A stretch of 64,000 nt of DNA, from assembly GCA_029237695.1 (NCBI GenBank), contig CM055272.1, positions 11,086,042 to 11,150,041 of the forward strand. Reading direction: 5' to 3'. This DNA is from Conchocele bisecta. Lineage: Eukaryota; Mollusca; Bivalvia; Lucinida; Thyasiridae. Position numbers and translations under genes: made by a program. Positions 57,829 to 64,000 of the stretch are shown one piece after another. Below the pieces are notes generated by a model that saw nothing but the letters and a program-made list of their open reading frames with translations, ran no database searches and was not told the DNA's origin. Every line of letters begins with the position of its first letter. Position 1 is the stretch's first letter.

Positions 57829-59680
57829 AAAGGTACATGCCCACTCATGTTGGCAAAATGATATAAGTCAATAAGTTGTGTTTTCTGGCAAAATAAACGT
57901 TCATTCACCATTACCCCACATATTGATTGGCGTTATTATGCATTGTATATCAGACGTAAATGTCCACACTGATATCAGGGGCGATAACCGTGTTTCCTTA
58001 AAATGCTAACAGACATTACTATTTATTCTCTGTATTTATTTTTTGATGTGCAATGATCCTACTGTATAATCTGTCGAAAATATTACTTTTTCAGGTGACG
58101 CATTTAATTAGTATAAAATAATTAGAAAATAGCATGCCTCATTTGCCTATGAAAATAACCTGATACCGCCGAGAGTCACTATCAGTAAAATAATATTGCT
58201 AAATGATTATATCTGTATAGTGTGCACTCGTAATTTTTAGCTCGCCTGCACGTGCAGAATAATTTATGGCATACCCCCAGCGTCGGCGTCGTCGGCGGCG
58301 TCGTCTTCGGCGTCGTCGGCGTCCACAATCTTAACGTTGGGGTAAATGTCTTATAACTTTTGTTTCCTTTCATGGAACACCTTGTTATTTCATATATGCA
58401 TTCCTGAGATGACCCTCTATCATGCTGTAGCAAATTCATGACCCACCACCCAACACCTTACCCCAAGGTCACAAACATAGCACATTCATAAACTTAACGT
58501 TGAGGTAAATATTTTATGACATCTGTTTCTTTTCATGGAACGCCTTGATATTTCATACATGCATTCATCTGATGATACTCTATCGTGCTATAGCAAATCC
58601 ATGACTCACTGCCCACCCTTACCCCAAGGTCAATGTCACAAACTTAGCACATTCATAAACTTAACGTAACGTTAGGGTAAATGTCTTATAACATCTGTTT
58701 CCTTTCATGGAACACCTTGATATTTCATACATGCATTCCTCAGATGACCCTCTATCATGCTGTAGCAAATCCACGACCCACCACCCAACCCTTACCCCAA
58801 GGTCAAGGTCACAAACATAGCACATTCATAAACTTAACGTTGGGGTAAATATCTTATGACATCTGTTTCTTTTCATGGAACGCCTTGATATTTCATACAT
58901 GCATTCATTTGATGAAACTCTATCGTGCTATAGCAAGTCCATAACTCACCGCCCACCACTTACCCCAAGGTCAAGGTTACAAACTTAGCACTTCATAAAC
59001 TTAATGTTGGGGTAAATGTCTTATAACATCTGTTTCCTTTCATGGAACACCTTGATATTTTATACATGCATTCCTCAGATGACCCTCTATCATGCTGTAG
59101 CAAATCCACGACCCACCACCCAACCCTTACCCCAATGTCAAGGACACAAACATAGCATGTTCATAAACTTAATGTTGGGGTAAATGTCTTATGACATCTG
59201 TTTCTTTACATGGAACGCCTTGATATTTCATACATGCATTCCTCTGATGATAATCTATTGTGCTACAGCAAATCCATGACCCACCCCCACCCCTTTCCCC
59301 AAGGTCAAGGTCACAAACTTAGCACATTCATACATGCATTCCTCATGTGAATAGCTATCATGCTGTAGAAAATCACCAACTTAGTGCTTTCATAAACTTA
59401 ACGTTGGGTTAAATTTTGTATGACTTCTGTTTTCAGGGAGCGCATTGCTATTTCATACATGCATTCATCTTAATATGCTATATCATGCTATAGCAAATCC
59501 ACGACCCACCGTCCAATGTCAAGTTCCACCGCACACACCTTAACCCAAGGTCAAGTTATATAATATTCATGTTTTTTATACAACTGTGCAACTCTTGTTA
59601 GAACTGGTATAATAATTATACACTTATTTATGTCCAATAAAGAACAGTTTGTGCCTACTGAGTGGGCATGTACCTTTAAA
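57829..59680. mobile_element. element X, copy 2, split by family F
   Basis: Starts AAAGGTACATGCCCACTCA and ends CTACTGAGTGGGCATGTACC. The left part matches the reverse of 43896-44411. Family F sits inside at 58236-59600, and element X resumes at GAACTGGTATAATAATTATA. Confidence 0.7.
58236..59600 (+). mobile_element. family F tandem-module element nested in element X
   Basis: 5' TTTTTAGCTCGCCTGCACGTGCAG, then (GTCGGC)n-like repeat at 58271-58322, then about seven modules of 164-170 bp with CAAGGTCAAGGTCACAAAC. The 3' end TTTTTTATACAACTGTGCAA + CTCTTG lacks the hairpin seen at 31367-31382. Insertion site: TTTTTAG on the left, TTAGAACTGG on the right. Confidence 0.8.
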
Positions 59681-59805
59681 CATAGATTGACAGCACATTG
59701 CAGTCCATTCCATTGGAAATGATTCAAATGTGATTCAAAATCTGCAGATGACAACATTTAAGCTGTGTAAGGGATAGTACACACCCTGAATCAACAAATA
59801 GTCAA

Positions 59806-59874
59806 TGTTGTCGACAATTTTATGAACATAAAGCAATAATTGCTTTATGTTTATAAAATTGTTGACAACATGTA
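59806..59874. repeat. perfect-type hairpin, about 33-bp stem
   Basis: ATGTTGTCGACAATTTTATG and CATAAAATTGTTGACAACAT-like arms (one or two mismatches) meet at AAGCAATAATTGCTT. Confidence 0.8.
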
Positions 59875-60137
59875 GCTTGATCAGAATGCTCAATATGCCT
59901 GCTGGCTGATGTTCACACTGATCTCGGTCTACACTGAAGGCACATGTAACAACGTGGTTTTCCCATGCAAGTATCACCCGGTCACAATGAGTGACAACTA
60001 TTAACTGCTGATTACGACCTTGCTTCAGTAAATTCCGTAAATCTAAGTTTGTTTACAATCGCCCATCGATAAATGCCGAGGCACAACTGTCAATCATTAA
60101 CCTGGTACTGTATAGTGCTAATTTTGGCGCTATCGCG

Positions 60138-60846
60138 TTAAAGGTACATGCCCACGCAGCAGGTTACACTGTACTACTACTTTTCATTTTCTGTCTTGCC
60201 TTATATGAGCCATTTGTCTACCCACTAACAAGTTATTTTTAATTACGGCACGTGCTAATTGGTGTTAAATCGCATTTTATATGCCGCGACCAGAAAGGGT
60301 ATTTTCCGACCTCGTGCTATTTTTACCAACACGCGTCATGTGACACGGTCAATCATATCACATATTTGACATGCGCAGTCGGAAGTTGAGAAGAAAAATC
60401 TCTGTTCGAGTCCAAATCTAAATCTTCACGTAACTCTTTCCATTTGGTGATCTGGTCGCCAATATTAACCACTCTCTCTCTCTGTACTGCCTGTCCTTCA
60501 GACATTTCGCCTTTTTTTTTGGCCGACACCGTTTCATACAATTTCCGTCCTGGACGTTTCGACATGTTGATATTCTTGTTTACATATTGGGAAGACTACT
60601 GGCGTGCGTAGTATACTGCGCATGTGCACCGCAAGACGTAATGTGAAAGTTGTCGTCACCGCACATTATCAAAATAGACTGTTACCGCCGCGCATCGCTA
60701 ACAGTAAATTGATAATTAATATATGATTATATTTGTATAGCGGGCACTCGTAATTTTTAGAACTGGTGGAATAGTGACATAATTATACACTTATTTAATT
60801 CCTATAAAGAACATTTTGTGCCTACTGCGTGGGCATGCACCTTTAA
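60138..60846. mobile_element. element X, copy 3, carrying a basic ORF and promoter-like motifs
   Basis: Left TTAAAGGTACATGCCCACGC, right GCGTGGGCATGCACCTTTAA. Only the right third (60697-60846) matches other copies of X; the central about 530 bp is different and contains the 60353-60565 ORF. TTAA is at both outer edges. Confidence 0.6.
60353..60565 (-). CDS. uncharacterised basic N-terminal ORF
   Basis: ATG at 60565 (context CAACATGTCG) encodes 70 residues beginning MSKRPGRKLYETVSAKKKG and containing RERVVNIGDQITKWKELRED. The composition (Lys/Arg/Glu rich, one amphipathic stretch) is protein-like. I recall similar openings in uncharacterised, often multi-copy, invertebrate proteins. The frame ends shortly after DLDSNRDFSSQL, where homologues would probably continue; it could be a first exon or a truncated copy. 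Upstream (60600-60640) has CTGCGCATGTGCACCGC, an NRF1-like motif. Downstream of the start, TGCGCAGTCGGAAGTTGAG at 60373-60391 has an ETS-like CGGAAGT. Function unknown. Confidence 0.45.
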   Translation of the reverse strand: MSKRPGRKLYETVSAKKKGEMSEGQAVQRERVVNIGDQITKWKELREDLDLDSNRDFSSQLPTAHVKYVI

Positions 60847-62145
60847 ACATGATCACTTCCAAAAATAATCCCCGCCAATATCTATGCCATATAAATTATA
60901 CACTGGAACTTCTTTATTACGCATGGTACCCCACCCACCTTTTAATAATGCGATCCCACACTTAGCAATTATATTTAATCAATTTGCAATACATACACTT
61001 TAATACACAACCAACTGTCATGGTATAATTGAGTTGTATATATAAATGTGTATATAAATATGTAATTTAAATATAATTTTGTCATATCAGATTTGAAACG
61101 CAGTACAACTCTGTGTTACCTGTCAGATACATACGCGATATATTATCCTGGTTCATTTAATGCGACCATTTATTCTGTATATTTATTGAAATAAAAGACA
61201 ATATTTTATGTCTGTTTTTTTCTTCAGTTTATACCATATTCAAAATTGCGTATTTTCAAAATCTTCTCCATGACTATTTAACCGGGCAAAGTAGTCTGTC
61301 CGGCCTCGTGTAGTGACAGGGTCAGTTATTCACCCATCGGCAATTAGTCTACTTTGTGTATTGATATTTTATTGACGCTACTCAATAAAGCTCACTAACA
61401 ATTGCGAGTTGTTCGCACAGGTGTAATGCATGCCTGATTGATGCCAATTAAATTCACGTAACGGGACAGTAACATCACAGAGTTATAACAGAATCAACTA
61501 CGTACATGCATGTATACTCAGAGAGCCAGTACATATTTTTTGGAAAATCTATGTATATAATACCAGAAATCACCGCACATATATATAGTCCCCGCAAATA
61601 TGGCCGTGGAGAAATTCCGCCAAATTTATACAGTACCAATTTTCACTTTGTGGCAAATTTCAATGGAAATTACACTGTGTCAATTGCTGGAGTAATTATC
61701 GACCTGACAAACTGCCATCAAGCAGAGGTGATGACGCGTGTCAGATTGCACAGGCATTTTTTAAGCACTAAGTAGGTTGCTGGGTCTGTGTCGTATTACA
61801 GAAGTAGCAGGTGTCGGAATACGTTAACTATTTAACATGAAAACAAATGGGCATTTGCCGGGAACTTTTGACCGTGTCGGAGTAAGCAGTGTGTCGGTAT
61901 ACGCAGGTGTCGTACTAATCAGTTTTCACTGTAGGTGCATCGTATATGCATCTTGAACAACTTTAACAACTTGTTTATTGAGATACCATTGTCCAGGCTG
62001 TATGACACTGTTCTCAAACTAATTCCTTTGTCAACTGCCCAAGTCATCACTGCACAGTAGCCACATGCTTTTACACCACTGAAGTAGAAGAAGATGAATC
62101 TGCTAGATGATTAATTGCACCCTGAAACCTGTCACGCTGGCGTTC
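60847..62145. other. non-coding, no gene recognised
   Basis: 61506-61775 is an 89-residue open frame without motifs. 61785-61932 contains repeated GTGTCGTA/GTGTCGGTATACG phrases and a mariner-like right end, AATCAGTTTTCACTGTAG. Confidence 0.35.
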
Positions 62146-62500
62146 AGTAGCCTATTTCACCAACATTATAGGAATGAATGGCCTTTTTGTGGAATTTATC
62201 GGGGTATAAACTTGGAAAAATCGCGGGAATACTGGACGAAGGCCGGAAGGCCTCGTCCAGTATTCCCACGACTTAAGAATTATTTTAATTGCGCCTCACG
62301 GTTACGGAAAGTAGTTCGGCGTGTGAGTTTACTGGGATATACATTTTGGACAGAGACTTGCTACGGGCCAATCAAATGTTAGGGAATTGTGTACATATTT
62401 TTGTGCTGGAATTATTGGAAAGTATACTTATCTAGCAAAGTATACTTTGAGGAAGAAATTTTCAATTTACGGTAACGATAAATTTATTAATTTTTAGCCA
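62146..62500. mobile_element. family P MITE, left half, interrupted by family J
   Basis: CAGTAGCCTATTTCACCAAC + ATT, then family J, then GAAAGTATACTTATCTAGCA and TTTCAATTTACGGTAACG up to TTTATTAATTTT, where family C begins. Confidence 0.75.
62167..62416. mobile_element. palindromic element, family J, copy 2 (nested)
   Basis: ATAGGAATGAATGGCC at the left, TTTTGTGCTGGAATTATT at the right. Hairpin GGAATACTGGACGAAGGCC / GGCCTCGTCCAGTATTCC at 62226-62270. Confidence 0.75.
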
Positions 62501-63530
62501 GGTTTTTTTAACCCAGGCTATTGGATTGGCGAAAGCCGGGCGGGCGGGCGGGCGGGCGGGCGGACGGACGGGCGGGCGGGCCGTCGGGCGGGCGGGCGGG
62601 CGGGGGGCGGGCGCGGGCGGCGTCCACAATCAATGTTAAGTTTTCGTGTTTTCGTCCATTTCTTTGTTACTGTACCACATAGGACCAACAAACTTTCACA
62701 GCTTCATAACCAAGGGGTGCCCACCACATATCACTATCCAACATGTTACTTTTTTTTTAACTTGACCCATTTTTTCCGCGTAGTCGACTTAGCCATTTTC
62801 AATGTTAAGTTTTCGCGTTTACAATGTTAAGTTTTCGTGTTTAAGTCCATTTCTTTGGTACTGTACCACCTAGGATCACCAAACTTTCACAGCTTCATAA
62901 CCAAGGGGTGCCTACCACATACAACTATCCAACATGTGACCATTTTTTTACCTTCACCTATTATTTCTACGTAATTGACTTAGCCATTTTAACGTACGTC
63001 TGGTTAACTTTTTTGGTTAAAACTTTTTCGTTATACTATATCTCTGCAACTGCTTCGCCCATTACCTTGAAACTTCACATGGGTGTTTATCATCGTCCAT
63101 ATTTTCATTCTAACCCCCAACCGTGCGGCCCCTGTGCGCAATGTCAAGGTCAAATTACTTTGAATTTATTTGTTAAAGTTTTTTCCTGTACTATATCTCT
63201 GCAACTGCTTCACCCATTACCTTGATACTTCACATGGGTGTTTATCATCATTGTCGCACCCGCTTGCGGAAAGCGCGATATCGTCCGCATTTTGGCATAT
63301 GTCTGGCATACGTCCGTCCGTCCGTCCGTACGTCCGTGTGTTCGGTTAAAGTTTTTTCGTTAAAGTTTTTCCATCTACTATATCTATTTTTTTAGTGTCC
63401 ATGCCTCGCCCCAAGGCGCGACATGCAGGCCACGGCCATCTAGTCTACAAAAAGTGGGTATAATTATGTTATCCAAGTGTCCATGCTTGGAAAAAACCTG
63501 GCCTTCATGGCTTTGCTTCGTTTCTTGTTT
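62501..63530 (+). mobile_element. family C element, copy 2
   Basis: 5' TTTTTAGCCAGGTTTTTTTA, then GATTGGCGAAAGCCGGGC and about 95 bp of (GGGC)n. Modules with CACAGCTTCATAACCAAGGG and CTGCAACTGCTTCGCCCATT follow. The 3' end AAAAAACCTGGCCTTCATGG ... TTTCTTGTTT inverts the 5' CCAGGTTTTTT. Family D is inside. Non-coding. Confidence 0.8.
63251..63444 (+). mobile_element. family D element, nested in family C
   Basis: TTGTCGCACCCGCTTGCGGA, (GTCC)n at about 63311-63329, and 3' AAGGCGCGACATGCAGGCC + ACGGCCATCTAGT. The terminal TGTCGC/GCGACA is inverted, with a small GGCC-AC-GGCC hairpin. Confidence 0.65.
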
Positions 63531-64000
63531 TTTAACTTGACCCATTTTTTCCGCCCAGTCGACTTAGCCATTTTCAATGTTAAGTTTTCGCGTTTACAAT
63601 GTTAAGTTTTCATGTTTAAGTCCATTTCTTTGGTACTGTACCACCTAGGACCACCAAACTTTCACAGCTTCATAACCAAGGGGTGCCTACCACATACAAC
63701 TATCCAACATGTGACCATTTTTTTACCTTCACCTATTATTTCTACGTAATTGACTTAGCCATTTTCAACGTTAACTTTTTAACGTACGTCTGGTTAAAGT
63801 TTTTTGGTTAAAACTTTTTTGTTATACTATATCTCTGCAACTGCTTCGCCCATTACCTTGAAACTTCACATGGGTGTTTATCATCATCCATATTTTCATT
63901 CTAACCCCAACCGTGCGGCCCCTGTGCCCAATGTCAAGGTCAAATTACTTTGAATTTGTTTGTTAAAGTTTTTTCGTGTACTATATCTCTGCAACTGCTT
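63531..64000 (+). repeat. family C modules, offset duplicate of 62757-63245
   Basis: CTTGACCCATTTTTTCCGC restarts the same module series 775 bp after its first occurrence. It stays closely similar to the window end, so the element or duplication continues beyond. Confidence 0.75.

Larger units (their letters stand above)
41099..64000 (+). other. probable intron 1 of complexin (repeat-filled)
   Basis: No complexin exon 2 (a purine-rich, Glu/Lys/Arg-rich coding block) was found downstream. The rest of the window is therefore inferred to be intron, at least 22.9 kb. It is mostly transposon-derived sequence, listed separately. Confidence 0.5.

Noticed and set aside
1..64000. Reverse transcriptase, integrase or viral genes
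   Set aside because: No YXDD, DDE-spaced transposase or capsid-like motif could be recognised in any listed reading frame.

Overview
The window looks like repeat-dense animal nuclear DNA, most likely from a bivalve mollusc. It is AT-rich, has a 500-N scaffold gap, shows splice-type signals, and has no prokaryotic gene organisation. It carries many dispersed modules of the kind I associate with bivalve genomes (GCCCCCGCC-type, AGCTCACCTGAGC-type, and arrays with AAGGTCAAGGTCAC). The organism call is inference; I could not search a database.

Coding content is small. (1) 12255-16368 (+) is a decayed intronless gene of about 1,370 codons. Its C-terminal half keeps a FEN1/XPG-like nuclease core and is followed by a cysteine cluster. 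Five in-frame stops and about three frameshifts break it. (2) 41044-41098 (+) is the first coding exon of an invertebrate complexin, with a splice donor. No later complexin exon was recognised, so 41099-64000 is probably intron 1. (3) 31619-31741 (-) encodes one complete C2H2 zinc finger behind a good splice acceptor and sits between two 46-bp inverted repeats. (4) 60353-60565 (-) is a basic 70-residue ORF inside an element with inverted ends. (5) 29014-29040 (+) is a possible nine-codon first exon.

Layout. 1-6600: 167-bp tandem elements, a palindromic MITE, 26-bp and 20-bp minisatellites, and the gap. 6655-11467: a 190-bp repeat, a 32-bp minisatellite with a 145-bp higher-order period, and nested tandem-module elements. 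12255-16368: the nuclease pseudogene. 16450-36990: DNA transposons (mariner-like, MULE-like, TTAA-flanked and others) and long tandem-module elements. 37126-40790: a TIR-bounded block holding a 2.3-kb near-perfect palindrome just upstream of complexin. 41099-64000: the presumed intron, filled with fold-back MITEs, 31-bp and 28-bp minisatellites and stacked nested insertions.

The main structural theme is a set of otherwise unrelated repeat families with one shared plan: a 5' end with a subterminal inverted repeat or hairpin, a GC-rich simple repeat, tandem modules of about 150-190 bp, and a 3' end with a small hairpin before a CTTGTT-like terminus. This resembles non-autonomous Helentron-type (HINE) elements. 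One copy can be compared with an empty paralogous site inside this window.
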